From Verrucomicrobiota bacterium (GTDB taxonomy: Bacteria; Verrucomicrobiota; Verrucomicrobiia; Limisphaerales; UBA9464), in the NCBI GenBank assembly GCA_016871805.1, contig VHCG01000010.1, positions 17,678 to 81,677 on the forward strand: a stretch of 64,000 bases of DNA, in the 5' to 3' direction. Both the position numbers and the translations under genes were made by a program. Below, in pieces: positions 1-10,200 of this stretch. Numbering within the stretch: position 1 is the stretch's first letter; every line of letters starts with the position of its first letter. The notes beneath the pieces are model-generated. The model was not told the origin of the DNA. It did no database searches and saw only the letters and a list, made by a program, of their open reading frames with translations.

Positions 1-1806
1 GAACTGAAGGGCATGCAGCCGGGCATAGGTGCCGTTGGCTGCCAGAAGCTCCTCATGCTGGCCCCGTTCCACGATCCGGCCCTGGTCCATCACCACGATG
101 AGGTCCGCATGCTGGATGGTGGACAGCCGGTGGGCGACGCACAGCGTCGTCCGGCCGCGCATCAGGGTCTCGAGGGCGATCTGGACCGCCCGCTCGCTCT
201 CGGAGTCGAGGGCACTGGTCGCCTCGTCGAGGATCAGGATTGGCGCGTTCCTCAACAGGGCGCGCGCGATGGCGAGGCGTTGGCGCTGGCCGCCGCTCAG
301 GCTGGCCCCGCGTTCCCCGATCACAAAGTCGTAGCCCCCGGACTTCTCGAGGATGAACCCGTGCGCCTGCGCGGCGATCGCTGCGGCCTCGACCTCGGTA
401 TCGGTGGCCCCAGGTCGACCCAGCCGGATGTTCGCCCGGATCGTGTCGTTGAAGAGGATCGTCTCCTGGGTGACGACGGCGATCTGGTCGCGCAGATCCC
501 GGGTTCTGACCTCGCGAAGGTCCACGTCCCCGACCCGCACCGCGCCCTGCTGGGGATCGTAGAAGCGGAGCAGGAGGCTGGTCAGTGTCGTCTTGCCGCT
601 TCCGCTGGCACCCACCAGGGCCACGAGATGTCCGGGTTGGATCCGGAGTTGGACGTCCTGCAGGGCGTTCCGGTCGCCGAAGGAGAAGGTGACGCGGTCG
701 AACTCCACCACCGCCCCGGCCGCCGCCACGGGGCGGGGGTTCGGTGGGTCGCTGATGTCCGGACGGGTGCCGAGCAGTTCGTCGACCCGTTCCACGGAGG
801 CCCGGGCCTGCTGGGCCTGGCCGTAGAACCGGCTGAGGTTCTTGATCGGCTGGTAGAGCAGGAAGACGGAGCCGATGAACGAGAAGAAGTCGCCGGACGT
901 CATCGTGGCGCCATCCCGGTTGTTCCGGAGCACGAAGAGGAAGACAAAGGCCACACCGAGCGCCCCGGCGAACTCCACCAGCACGGTCGGTATCTCGTTG
1001 CCCCGGACCGCCTTCATCACCTGGTGTACGATATGGGCCGAGGTGCTTGAGAAGCGTCGGCTGAATTCCGGTTCCAGGTTGTAGGCCTTGAGCACCCTCT
1101 GTCCGGTGAAGGCCTCCTGCATGGTGTCGGTGAGCTGTGCGCTGCCGAGCGACACCGCCTGGGCCGCCTTGCGGACCCTTCGGCCGAAGATCACCACCGG
1201 CAGCACGCAGACCGGGAACACGACCAGCGAGATTAGGGTCAGCCGCGGCTGGAGCAGGATGAGATAGGCGAGCAGGAAGACGATCGTGATCGGCTCCTTG
1301 ACCACGGTCGTGAGAGTGCCCTGAAGCAGGGTCAGGAGGGCTGTCGTATCGCCGCTGATCCTGGAGATCAGGTCGCCGGAGCGTGCCGCCGAGAAATACC
1401 CCACGGGCAGCCTCAGCACATGGTCGAAGATCTGTACACGGAGCTCATGGACCGCCTGCTGGCTGGCTCGGACGAGGTAATAGAAGTTTCCGAAGGAACC
1501 GATGAGGCGCAGTCCCATGGCCATCGGGATCGTGGCGATGAGGGCGAGCCTCAGGACCATCGACTCGCTTCGGAGCCAGGCGTTGAGGAAGTCCTCTAGG
1601 TGCGGCCACAGCCGCTGGACCGTAGGTGAAAGCCGCGTCGTCGGACCTTCTGACCCGGCGACGAAGAGCAGGTCGCAGGTCAGCTTGAGGGCCATCATGA
1701 GCGCCGCATTGCCCGCGGCATAGAGCACCCCGGCCGAGACCCCGAGCACCAGCCGCGTCTTCTGCGGCCACATCAGACTGAGGAGTCTCCTGGCAAATGG
1801 GGTCAT
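1..1806 (-). CDS. MsbA-like ABC exporter (fused permease-ATPase), 3' end beyond the window
   Basis: Half-transporter of the MsbA/lipid-flippase type, expected to act as an inner-membrane homodimer exporting lipid or lipid-linked glycan. The 602 codons seen start MTPFARRLLSLMW; several hydrophobic segments fill about the first 320 residues, followed by a nucleotide-binding domain with Walker A GASGSGKTT (Lys about 405), signature LSGGQRQR (about 500) and Walker B ILILDEATSALD. The stop codon lies off the window, but the length already matches the family, so only a few residues should be missing. The ATG overlaps the stop of the upstream glycosyltransferase (ATGA), so the two are probably translationally coupled. 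The neighbouring LPS-type glycosyltransferases, sugar aminotransferase and FkbM methyltransferase support an envelope-glycan role; the exact substrate is inferred. Confidence 0.9.
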   Translation of the reverse strand, partial: MTPFARRLLSLMWPQKTRLVLGVSAGVLYAAGNAALMMALKLTCDLLFVAGSEGPTTRLSPTVQRLWPHLEDFLNAWLRSESMVLRLALIATIPMAMGLRLIGSFGNFYYLVRASQQAVHELRVQIFDHVLRLPVGYFSAARSGDLISRISGDTTALLTLLQGTLTTVVKEPITIVFLLAYLILLQPRLTLISLVVFPVCVLPVVIFGRRVRKAAQAVSLGSAQLTDTMQEAFTGQRVLKAYNLEPEFSRRFSSTSAHIVHQVMKAVRGNEIPTVLVEFAGALGVAFVFLFVLRNNRDGATMTSGDFFSFIGSVFLLYQPIKNLSRFYGQAQQARASVERVDELLGTRPDISDPPNPRPVAAAGAVVEFDRVTFSFGDRNALQDVQLRIQPGHLVALVGASGSGKTTLTSLLLRFYDPQQGAVRVGDVDLREVRTRDLRDQIAVVTQETILFNDTIRANIRLGRPGATDTEVEAAAIAAQAHGFILEKSGGYDFVIGERGASLSGGQRQRLAIARALLRNAPILILDEATSALDSESERAVQIALETLMRGRTTLCVAHRLSTIQHADLIVVMDQGRIVERGQHEELLAANGTYARLHALQF

Positions 1807-2888
1807 GATGCGCACGGGGTTCCCCGCCAAGGGTATGACTGCCGGAGAGCCTGCACCGCGGACTGGATCTCGGGAAGCCCCGGAAGCCCGGGGCACACCA
1901 CGCAGCGGACCCAGGGGTGCCGGTGGATGGCGACCGGGAACTCGAAGTTGAACAAGGCCACCGTTGGGACCCGTAGCCCGACCCCGATGTGGTATGGACC
2001 CGAGTCGGACGAGATGAAGAGGTCACAGGCCCGGATGAGTCCCGGAAGCTCGACGAGGCTCGTCTTTCCAGCGGCGTCCACCCGGGGTGGTCCCGGCCGA
2101 TCGACCATCCGCTGCAGGATCGACTGGTTCGTGGTCGACTCGAAGGGCGCCCCGGTCAGGACCACCGCACAACCGTGGGTCTCCTGGAGCCACACGATGA
2201 GCGCCTCGATGAGCGCCCCATCGGGTCGACGACAGTCGGCTCCGGGCGTACCACAGCCCACATTGATCCCAACCACAGGCATTCCCTCAGGAATCCCGAG
2301 CCGGGACCGGAACGCCTTCCGGAAGGCGACCGCCTCCGGGGTCTCTTCGATCTCGATCGGAGTTCCCCGGCGTCGGATCCCCAGTCCCGCGAGGGCAACA
2401 AAATCCCTCTCGGAATACTCCAGTGGGAGGGTCAGCCCCTCGGTTGCGGCGTAGCTCGATCGGCTCGGCGAGGCGATGTCGTAGGCCCACCCTCGTCCGG
2501 GCCACTCGGCGATTCCAACGGTCCGGCTCCCGGTCCTGTACCGGGCCAGCAGACACAGTGACAGGGCTCGTATGCCATTCGTTTCGAAGTCGATGAGCAT
2601 CTCCGACCGCGTCGTCTCGATGATGCCGGTGACCCAGCGCACGGCCTCTGCCCAGTTCCTGCGGGTGTTCCGCCACTTGGCGCGCACATGGAAGGAACTG
2701 AGCAGGTGGTGTCGACCGATCAGGGTCTCCGAGACGTAGTGGGGTTCCTGGCTGCAGAAGGCCAGGTGGAGGCGGGTTCCCGGGTAGCGGTCCAGAAGTG
2801 CCCTCCATGCCGCCGATCCCCGGAGCAGGTCGCCCACCCCGGCGCTGTGGCTCTTGAGGAGCAGGATGTTCTTGGGAGCGGCTGGCAT
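1803..2888 (-). CDS. glycosyltransferase family 9 (heptosyltransferase-like)
   Basis: 361-residue protein beginning MPAAPKNILLLKSHSAGVGD, the usual N-terminal strand and glycine loop of ADP-heptose:LPS heptosyltransferases. The C-terminal donor-binding region carries LFISSDSGPYHIGVGLRVPT, the typical family-9 site. It probably adds a sugar to a lipid A core or similar acceptor at the cytoplasmic face of the inner membrane. The frame stays open far upstream on this strand, but the ATG at 2888 gives the canonical family N terminus. Its TGA stop overlaps the start of the MsbA-like exporter. It is divergent from the DegT aminotransferase. The donor sugar cannot be read from sequence. Confidence 0.85.
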   Translation of the reverse strand: MPAAPKNILLLKSHSAGVGDLLRGSAAWRALLDRYPGTRLHLAFCSQEPHYVSETLIGRHHLLSSFHVRAKWRNTRRNWAEAVRWVTGIIETTRSEMLIDFETNGIRALSLCLLARYRTGSRTVGIAEWPGRGWAYDIASPSRSSYAATEGLTLPLEYSERDFVALAGLGIRRRGTPIEIEETPEAVAFRKAFRSRLGIPEGMPVVGINVGCGTPGADCRRPDGALIEALIVWLQETHGCAVVLTGAPFESTTNQSILQRMVDRPGPPRVDAAGKTSLVELPGLIRACDLFISSDSGPYHIGVGLRVPTVALFNFEFPVAIHRHPWVRCVVCPGLPGLPEIQSAVQALRQSYPWRGTPCAS

Positions 2889-3089
2889 GACAACGGGCGA
2901 CGACCGTAGTTCCGGAATCCTCCCGGATGCGAGATCTCCCTTAGGACAGGGGTGGAGGTCCGCGGCGGTTTGCGCACTGTATCGGCTGGGGCCCCCACGC
3001 GGGGTTGGGACCGGGTTTCTTGCCAAGGCGCGGCGGGCACGGATAGCGTCACGGACCCGCAGCGAGTTGCGCTTCGGACCCAGCCCGCC

Positions 3090-4187
3090 TTGGAATTCAT
3101 CGATCTCAAGTCCCAGTACCGCCTCCACCAGCAGGCCATCGATTCCCGCATCCGTGCCGTGCTGGACCACGGGGCCTATGTCATGGGACCCGAGATCGCG
3201 GAGTGCGAGGCGGCCCTGTCGGGGTTCCTGGGCATCCAGCATGCCATCACCGTCGCCAACGGCACCGCGGCCCTGGAGATCGCGCTTCGGGCCCTCGACA
3301 TCGGTCCGGGGCATGAGGTCATCACCGTGCCGTTCACCTGGATCAGCACGGCCGAGGTGGTGGGTCTGGTGGGGGCCCGCCCGGTGTTCGTCGATATCGA
3401 ACCCCGCTCCTACAACATCGATCCCGCCCGCATCGAGGAGGCGATCACGCCGCGGACCCGGGCCATCATCCCCGTCAGCCTCTTCGGGCAGATGCCCGAC
3501 CTCGAGGAGATCAACCGGATCGCCGGGCGCCATGGACTCACGGTCATCGAGGACGCGGCCCAGAGCTTTGGGGCCACCCGGAACGGCCGTCCGAGCGGGA
3601 CCCTGACCCGGATCTCCACCACCAGCTTCTTCCCGGCGAAGCCGCTGGGCTGTTACGGGGACGGCGGGGCGATCTTCACGGCGGACAACGCATTGTCGGA
3701 ACGGATCCGGGCGATCCGGACCCATGGCGGCGTCGAGCGGCACCACCACCCGCTCCTCGGGACGAATGGGCGATTCGACACCCTGCAGGCGGCGGTGATC
3801 CTGGCAAAGCTGCCTCATTTCCCGTCGGAGGTGGACGCCCGACGGCGGATCGGCGCCCGCTATACGGAGCTCCTCAAGGACTGCTGTGTCACCCCGGAGG
3901 TTATGCCCGGCAACACCCACGTCTACGCCCAGTACACCCTCCGTGTGGCGGATCGTGATGCTCTAGGGCAGGAGTTGAGGCGCATGGGGATTCCCACGGC
4001 GATCTACTACCCCAAGTGCCTGCATGAGCAGCCCGTGTTCCGGGATTGTGGATACCGGCCCGAGGATTTTCCGGAGTCCCTCCGGGCATCGCGGGAGGTG
4101 ATCAGCCTGCCCATGCATCCTTTCCTCTCGGAGGCCGACCAGGACCGTATCGTCGGCGCGGTCCGCTCCGTCCTCCGTCCCGGTTGA
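3090..4187 (+). CDS. DegT/DnrJ/EryC1/StrS-family sugar aminotransferase
   Basis: PLP-dependent aminotransferase that would convert a nucleotide-linked keto-sugar to an amino-sugar for surface glycan synthesis. The body runs from EFIDLKSQYRLH through AITVANGTAALEIAL, the VIEDAAQSFGA motif (PLP-ring aspartate) and the lysine motif FFPAKPLGCYGDGGA, where Lys forms the Schiff base. I place the start at TTG 3090 because family members begin at this point. An ATG at 2952 in the same frame would add 46 residues without family character and leave only 63 bp for a divergent promoter. The 3' end abuts the stop of the convergent FkbM gene with no gap. Substrate unknown. Confidence 0.88.
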   Translation: MEFIDLKSQYRLHQQAIDSRIRAVLDHGAYVMGPEIAECEAALSGFLGIQHAITVANGTAALEIALRALDIGPGHEVITVPFTWISTAEVVGLVGARPVFVDIEPRSYNIDPARIEEAITPRTRAIIPVSLFGQMPDLEEINRIAGRHGLTVIEDAAQSFGATRNGRPSGTLTRISTTSFFPAKPLGCYGDGGAIFTADNALSERIRAIRTHGGVERHHHPLLGTNGRFDTLQAAVILAKLPHFPSEVDARRRIGARYTELLKDCCVTPEVMPGNTHVYAQYTLRVADRDALGQELRRMGIPTAIYYPKCLHEQPVFRDCGYRPEDFPESLRASREVISLPMHPFLSEADQDRIVGAVRSVLRPG

Positions 4188-4195
4188 TCAACCGG
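4180..4195. repeat. 16-bp perfect palindrome spanning two convergent stop codons
   Basis: CCGGTTGATCAACCGG is its own reverse complement and contains the TGA of the DegT gene (plus strand) and the TGA of the FkbM gene (minus strand). It has no loop and no T-run, so it is not a standard intrinsic terminator. It could reflect selection on paired stops, a protein site, or chance. Confidence 0.6.
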
Positions 4196-4859
4196 AAACC
4201 GTCCCACCGCGGATCCAGATCGAGTCGAACTCCAGATCCAGATGGAGTCGGTATCCCTGCTGGCCCAGGAACTCGCGCTTGGGCTGATCCTCCTCGGAGG
4301 TTTCGGTGATGATGACCGTCGGTCTGAAGCGATCGAGGTTTGCCCCCATCAGGACCCGAAGGTCGTGTCCCTCGGTGTCGATCGACAGAAGATCAAACCC
4401 CACCGGCACCCGGTTCTCTTCGAGGAGGCGTTCCAGACGATGGATACGCACTTGGGCGATGCCGATGGACCCGCCGATTCCCGAATGAGGTGCCGGTCCG
4501 CCATTTGGCGTCCCAAGGCGCGCGAGGCTTCCGCCCTCGTCGTCAGGTTGTGAGCACAGGGTCAGGGTCCCCTCCGAGTCGGAGCAGCCTGCCTGGATCA
4601 CCGCGACCCCCGTTCGTCTGCGGTGCAGCCGGGTGGCCTTGGCGTGGGCCGAGGGGTGCGGCTCGATGAGCAGGCCTCTCCACCCGCGGGCCAGAAACGG
4701 ATAGGAATTGGAGCTGAAGAATCCATCGTTCGCCCCGACATCCACCACCCATCGTGGGATACCGGGTGGGTCTAGCAGCAGGGGCGCCAGGGCCTTGAAT
4801 TGTCCATGCCAGGTGGAGTCGCGGTGGATGAGAAACCGGATCCAGTGCTTGAGTTTCAT
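4188..4859 (-). CDS. FkbM-family SAM-dependent methyltransferase
   Basis: 223 residues from MKLKHWIRFL. It has the FkbM hallmarks: SAM-binding strand-loop VVDVGANDGFFSS, the acidic ribose motif GLLIEPHPSAH, and the later FDLLSIDTEGHDL segment typical of the family. FkbM enzymes O-methylate sugars or polyketide hydroxyls; beside glycosyltransferases and a sugar aminotransferase, methylation of a surface glycan residue is the best guess. The frame is open well upstream, but this ATG gives the normal start, directly before a short hydrophobic/basic N terminus. It is transcribed towards the DegT gene and away from the second glycosyltransferase. Confidence 0.85.
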   Translation of the reverse strand: MKLKHWIRFLIHRDSTWHGQFKALAPLLLDPPGIPRWVVDVGANDGFFSSNSYPFLARGWRGLLIEPHPSAHAKATRLHRRRTGVAVIQAGCSDSEGTLTLCSQPDDEGGSLARLGTPNGGPAPHSGIGGSIGIAQVRIHRLERLLEENRVPVGFDLLSIDTEGHDLRVLMGANLDRFRPTVIITETSEEDQPKREFLGQQGYRLHLDLEFDSIWIRGGTVSG

Positions 4860-5189
4860 CGATATCGATCTGCCTTGGCCGGGATCGGCCGGGTGTGCCG
4901 CCCTGTCGGCGAACGCTAGTGAAATGTCGGCGATGACGGCATCCCTAATTCGGTGTTCTCCAAGTCTGTGGACTTCTGCTCGAGCACGCCCAGGTCGCTT
5001 TTTCCTCGCCCGCTCGGAAGCGTGCCGACCAACCTCGATCCATCGAAGGGCCTTCGCGAGACGGTCCCAGCGGCGGGAATGTCCGCCGAGGAATCCGGTG
5101 ATGAAACCCATTGCGCGCAGAGATCCCGGGGAGCCGTTCGCCCGAGGGGGCGTCGTGGCGTCCTCCAACCCCAAATCCGACCCGATCCC
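4860..5189. other. 330-bp non-coding interval between divergent genes
   Basis: Separates the FkbM gene (minus) from the second family-9 glycosyltransferase (plus). Both strands are open here, but the translations are arginine/serine/proline-rich with no recognisable domain, as expected of high-GC non-coding DNA. A 12-bp palindrome, ATCGATATCGAT, sits at 4858-4869 over the FkbM start codon. Promoters for both genes should lie here; I see no convincing sigma70 hexamer pair. Confidence 0.5.
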
Positions 5190-6275
5190 ATGTCCGTGAA
5201 CCGGTTGAAGGGCTTCTTTGGCGAGACCTGTCGCGCAAGAAAGGTGCTCGTTATCGAACCAGGTTTCCTGGGCGACGCAGTCCATCTCGTGCCCGCCCTG
5301 AGAGATCTGCGTCGCAACTACGCGGATGCCGAATTGCACGTGGTGAGCAGCCCGGCCGGCAGGGAGGTGGTCGAAATGGCGGGGTGCGTCGACCGCCAAT
5401 GGATCCTTGAGCAGGCGCCTGGACGGCGACGGCTTATGGATCAGGCTCGCGTGGGGCTCGCCCTCCGTAGACTGCGGTTCGATGTCTCCGTCAACCTCTC
5501 CGGCGGAGACAGGACCCTGATCCTCGCGAGGATTGTGGGGGCTCGGCGTAGGCTCGGATGGAGACAGGCCCGCTGGCACGGATGGAGTCCTTGGTGTGTC
5601 GACGCGTGGGCGGAGTCGATCGATCCCTTGATTCCAGTGTTTGAGCAGCGGCGACGTGTCCTCGCCGCTGCCGGACTGTCGCTGGGATCGGTCGACATCA
5701 CCCTGTCCCCGTCCCAGGAATCGATGGCTGCCGCGATGGCCTGGGTGCCCGAACTGGCGATCCACGTCTCGGTAAGCGCGAGCCACTCGCTCAAGGAATG
5801 GCCGCTGGAACGATGGGTCGGATTCATCCGCGGGTTTCTCTCCGTCCGTCCGGACTGGCATGTGGTGGCGACCGGTTCTCCGGGAGGCCGCGAGCAGGAG
5901 CGACTCGGCGAGCTCCGGGACCAGGTCGGTGACCGGCGATTGCTCTTTCCGGACCATCCGCTGGGCGTCCAGGGGCTGGCGGCGGTCCTGAAGCGATGCC
6001 GTCTGCATGTCGGGGCGGACTCGGGAGCGCTTCACCTCGCCCAGAGCGTTGGAACCCGCACCGTCAGCCTGTTCCGAGCCTACCACGATGCCTCCTCCTG
6101 GATGCCCCAGGGTCCAGGACATCGTGTGGTGTCGGTGCCCTGTCCCTGCCAGACGGGGATCGCGGAGTCCTGCGCCACGACCGGAATACCCAGGTGTCTG
6201 ACCGACCTGGATGTCCAGCGGGTGTTCGGCGCGTGCCAGGAGCTCCTCGATCCTGCCGCGGATGGAACGTCCTGA
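5190..6275 (+). CDS. glycosyltransferase family 9 (heptosyltransferase II-like)
   Basis: 361 residues from MSVNRLKGFF. The N-terminal nucleotide-sugar fold is VLVIEPGFLGDAVHLVPALR, close to the WaaF pattern; the middle holds VSASHSLKEWPLERW (family motif resembling SxxxKxWPxExW); the C-terminal donor site is RLHVGADSGALHLAQSVGT. The predicted role is transfer of a heptose-like sugar onto an LPS core or comparable acceptor. An upstream ATG at 4953 keeps the frame open but adds about 80 residues of non-family sequence, so the internal ATG is preferred. It stands alone on the plus strand with about 180 bp before the next gene. It is a paralogue of the glycosyltransferase at 1803-2888. Confidence 0.85.
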   Translation: MSVNRLKGFFGETCRARKVLVIEPGFLGDAVHLVPALRDLRRNYADAELHVVSSPAGREVVEMAGCVDRQWILEQAPGRRRLMDQARVGLALRRLRFDVSVNLSGGDRTLILARIVGARRRLGWRQARWHGWSPWCVDAWAESIDPLIPVFEQRRRVLAAAGLSLGSVDITLSPSQESMAAAMAWVPELAIHVSVSASHSLKEWPLERWVGFIRGFLSVRPDWHVVATGSPGGREQERLGELRDQVGDRRLLFPDHPLGVQGLAAVLKRCRLHVGADSGALHLAQSVGTRTVSLFRAYHDASSWMPQGPGHRVVSVPCPCQTGIAESCATTGIPRCLTDLDVQRVFGACQELLDPAADGTS

Positions 6276-6459
6276 GCTCGAGGGACGACGTCTCCCCAAA
6301 CCACGGAATCTTCGTTTGGGGCCAGTGACGATTCCAGTAAGTTTCCGGGAGATAGAAGGTGGGAAGAAGCTCCTGTTCGTTCGAGACATCGCTCGCTTTT
6401 CCGAAAAAGACCTTTCCCTCGACCCACTAATCCACCATTGCTATCGCAGGAGGTGGGTT

Positions 6460-7095
6460 ATGGTCGAGGGTCTTCGCCAATTGCTTTGTGGCATGTTGGT
6501 TGCGGCAGCTGCGGATCGCGGCTGGGCGGCTACCACGGGTTCGCTGCTTGGGACATCGTCCCCGCCCGGGGACGTGGGCGGGCAGCCGCTTCTCGCGTTT
6601 CCTGCTGACGCGACCGCGGAATTCACCAGCGTCTCAACCGTTCCCTCGCCCTCGGGGCTCGACCTGACCTTCAATCAGCCGGTTCAACACCTCGTCGTGG
6701 GATCGTCTTGGCTTGGCTGGGGTCAGGGCTATTCGGGTGATATCTACGCAACGGATCCCACTTCCTTCTCGCTCACCATCACCCTGCCCGCCGACACCAC
6801 CCGCTTTGTCTTCTACGCGATGCCGTCGGATCTTGTCATCCAGTCCTTCACCGTCAGCGAGACCTCGTCCGTCACGCCTCTTGTGCAGTCAATCGATGGC
6901 AATGCCGATGCGGCCGGTTTCCTCTTCGTCGCGGCTCCCGGGACGATGCTGAACCAGGTGTTCATCTCGTCGACTGGATCCTTCGCCGTGGGGGAATTCC
7001 TCGCGAACTCCATCCCAGAGGCCTCCAATGCGGGGGTTGGTGTCCTGTTGCTTCTTCTGGTGGCGAACCGCATCCGCAGGGAGACCCGTCCGTGA
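6460..7095 (+). CDS. exported protein with PEP-CTERM-like C terminus
   Basis: 211 residues. A strong ribosome-binding site (AGGAGGT, a few bases upstream) fixes the ATG, which is notable because most genes here lack one. An N-terminal signal peptide (LLCGMLVAAAADRGWA) is followed by a Ser/Thr-rich beta-type domain with no recognised family. The C terminus has the tripartite layout of exosortase substrates: a short IPEASNAG motif, the hydrophobic run VGVLLLLLVAN, then the basic tail RIRRETRP. Canonical proteins read PEP; here it is PEA. If correct, the protein is processed at the inner membrane and released to the surface or matrix. No exosortase gene is visible in the window. Confidence 0.6.
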   Translation: MVEGLRQLLCGMLVAAAADRGWAATTGSLLGTSSPPGDVGGQPLLAFPADATAEFTSVSTVPSPSGLDLTFNQPVQHLVVGSSWLGWGQGYSGDIYATDPTSFSLTITLPADTTRFVFYAMPSDLVIQSFTVSETSSVTPLVQSIDGNADAAGFLFVAAPGTMLNQVFISSTGSFAVGEFLANSIPEASNAGVGVLLLLLVANRIRRETRP

Positions 7096-7243
7096 AATTC
7101 CGACCGTGTCCGGTGTGTGATAGCCTATCTCAGGTTGAACCGGTGTCGGGATTGAGCAGGTTTCCGAAGGTGCCGTCTTCGACGGTGTCGGTTCGGATTG
7201 GGTCGAGGACATCAGGACGATCCGGTCCACTTCCATTCTTTCT

Positions 7244-10200
7244 ATGACGTGGCGACATCATTGGGTGGCACTGCTGGCGTGGGTTGCGGTATCGGGGTCG
7301 GCGTGGGGCGGCGCCAAGCCCAGCGCTCCATCGGTGCCGGACCCCGTGAAGAAGATCCATCCCTCCCTCCGGAATGTCTCGACCGAGGTTGTGGCGGTGG
7401 TCCGGTTCAATGAGCGGCCCCTGCTGGCCCGACTGGGTCGCAACGCGAAGAATGTCGGCTCGAGGCTGACGGCATCCCAGCAGGCGGCCTACGTGAACCG
7501 CCTCCGGGCACGGCAGTCGACGACGGTCGCTCAGGTCGTTGCAGCTGGTGGTACCACGCTGGGGCAGTTCACCAAGGCTCTGAATGCGGTGGTGGTTCAG
7601 ATCCCTGGCCACCGGCTCCTCGATCTGGCTCGCAGGCCCTCCGTCTTCTCGATCAATCCGGTCAGCGACTACCGCCTGGACCTCACCGATTCTCTTGGGG
7701 CGGTCGGGGATGCCGCGGTTCAGTCCTCAGGCCGGACCGGGCAGGGGATCCGCGTGGCCGTGATCGACACAGGTGTCGACTACACGCATCGAAACCTCGG
7801 CGGGATCGGGACAACCACCGCCTATGGGTCGGCCTATGGGTCGGGCTTTGACGATCCCCTGAACACAACCCGCGATGGGTTGTTTCCCACGTCGAAGGTC
7901 GCGGGCGGATGGGATTTCGTCGGGGAATACTGGCCGGTGTTGCGGGATGGCGAATCGGTTCCAAGCCTCTCCCCTGACGAGGATCCGATCGACCGCCAGG
8001 GACATGGGACGCATGTGGCGGATGTCCTCGCCGGGGCGAGCCTCGACGGCCTGCACCGTGGGGTCGCTCCTGGGGCGACCCTCTATGCCTTCAAGGCCTG
8101 CAGTTCCAGGGAACTTGCCTGCAGCGGTGTCGCCCTTCTCAAGGCTCTCGAGGCCTGTCTGACGCCCGACCAACCGGACGCGGTGGATGGGATCATCGAC
8201 CCGGCCACCACGGTCGTCGACAACCCCGTGGACATCATCAACATCTCCCTCGGAACCCGCTATGGGCAGTTCCAGGACGAGGCGGCCTACATGGTGGAGT
8301 GGCTGACCTACTTCGGCATCACGGTGGTCTGTTCGGGGGGGAACCGTGGGGATCTGCCTTACTCTGTCAGCTCTCCCGGCACCGCCCCCGGGGCGATCTC
8401 CGTGGCCCAGACGCAGATGCCCTCGGCGAAGGCCCAGTCCATCCGAATCTTCCGCAACAGCAACCGGGTCACGAGCACGATCATCAACACGGCCAGCATC
8501 GACTGGGCTCAGGTGACCGGCCTCATCAGCGGCCCCCTCGTCTACCTGGGCCAGGGTTGCGTCTCCGATCCCTACCCGGTTCCCGATGCCAGTGTCCGCA
8601 ACGCCATCGCCGTCATCGACCGTGGGGGCTGCAACGTCAGTCTCAAGGTCGACCGGGCCGCCCGTCTGGGTGCCAAGGCAGTCATCGTGGTCAACAACGA
8701 GCCTGGCGATCCACCCACCTTCTCGCAGGGGGCGGGTTCCGTGTTCGTCCCGACCCTTGTGGTCACCCAGGCCGAGGGGGACGCCCTCAAGGCCACCCTC
8801 GGGTCGGGCGTGAACCGGGCCGCCATCGGCCCGGCCATCGCCACCTCGCTTGCTGGAAGCATGGTGGACACTTCGTCCCGGGGCCCCAGCATCAGTTTCC
8901 AGAGCATCAAGCCCGAGATCGCTGCGCCCGGCGCGCTGATGTCTGCCGAGGTCGGCACCGGGGCGTCGGAGTCGGCCTTCGCCGGCACGTCGGGTTCCAC
9001 TCCCGTGGTGGCGGGTGCCGCCGCGCTGGTCCAGGAGGCCATGCTCGAGGAGACCGGTGACCTGCTGGAAAGCTGGGCCCTTAAGGCGGCCCTGATGAAC
9101 AACGCCGATCCTGGTGTGCTGCTCAATCCGGTCTCGCGACCAGGGGTCCTCGCACCCGCCATGCTCGCGGGTTCGGGCGAGCTCCGGATCCCCGCGGCCC
9201 TGGCCACCCCTGCCGTCGTTGCCGTCGATGCCCCGACCCTGCCCTACGAGGACCGCCAGGCATCCCTTTCGTTTGGCTATCAGGCGTTCACCGGAACGAC
9301 TCCGGTGACGCTCACCAAGCGGCTTCAGGTGTACAGCCTCACCTCCGGACCGAGGACGTACTCCGTGTCCGGTGGCTTCCGGGATTCGGTCGACCAGTCC
9401 CTCGGGGCGGTGACACTTCGGTTCTCGGCTCCAACGGTCGAGGTCGACGCCTTTGGGGTGGGTACGGTGGATGTCACGCTGGAGGTGGATCCCTCCAGGC
9501 TGCCCGTCTGGAACCTCGATGGGGGCTCGGGGGGCGGAGATGGTGAGGCGTTCCGGCTCCAGGAATTCGATGGAACCGTCACGCTGGCGAGTGGGTCGAC
9601 CCGTCTGAGTCTGCCCTGGCACCTGCTACCGCGTCGCGCCGCCGATCTTGAGGTCGGCGATTCCGCGCTCGTCCTGGCCGGTAGCCCGGCAACCGTAGTT
9701 CTCTCCAACATCGGGGGGGCGATCGCGGGTGTCTCCGAGATCTTTCCGCTCGGCGGGACGAGTCCGCAGGACTACGTGAAGCCGGATGAGTTCGGTCGTG
9801 GCGAGGCGTTCCCGGATCTCAAGGCGGTTGGCATTCGACGCGCCGGGACCTCCGTCGAGGTCGCCATCGCCACGCACGAGGAGCGCAGTCACCCGGCCTA
9901 CCCCGCCGAATTCAATGTGTACCTGGATGTCGATCTGGACGGGGCCGAGGACTACGTCCTGGCCAATGCCATGCTGAACCTCGAGAATGGGGACCCCACC
10001 GGCGAGATGGAGGTCCAGGTGTTCGAGGTCCAGTGGACGGCTTCTGGATCCTCCTTCCAGCGCATCGGTTCGGGAGTCGCCGACTCCGATTTCAACAGCG
10101 CGACCTGCATCTTCTCGGTCGACGCGGCGCTTGTCGGGCTCGCGGATTCCGGGTTGCTGAACTGGTACGTGATCGCGTTCGACAACTACTTCACCGGCGC

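Noticed and set aside
4858..4869. ATCGATATCGAT palindrome over the FkbM start as an operator
   Set aside because: Simple 12-bp palindrome of alternating motif; no second copy or nearby regulator; likely chance.
4953..5189. N-terminal extension of the second glycosyltransferase from an upstream ATG
   Set aside because: About 80 residues of Arg/Ser/Pro-rich text without family similarity; heptosyltransferases begin near MSVNRLKGF.
7727..9622. 631-residue minus-strand frame inside the protease gene
   Set aside because: Shadow of the S8 protease, whose catalytic triad is clear on the plus strand.
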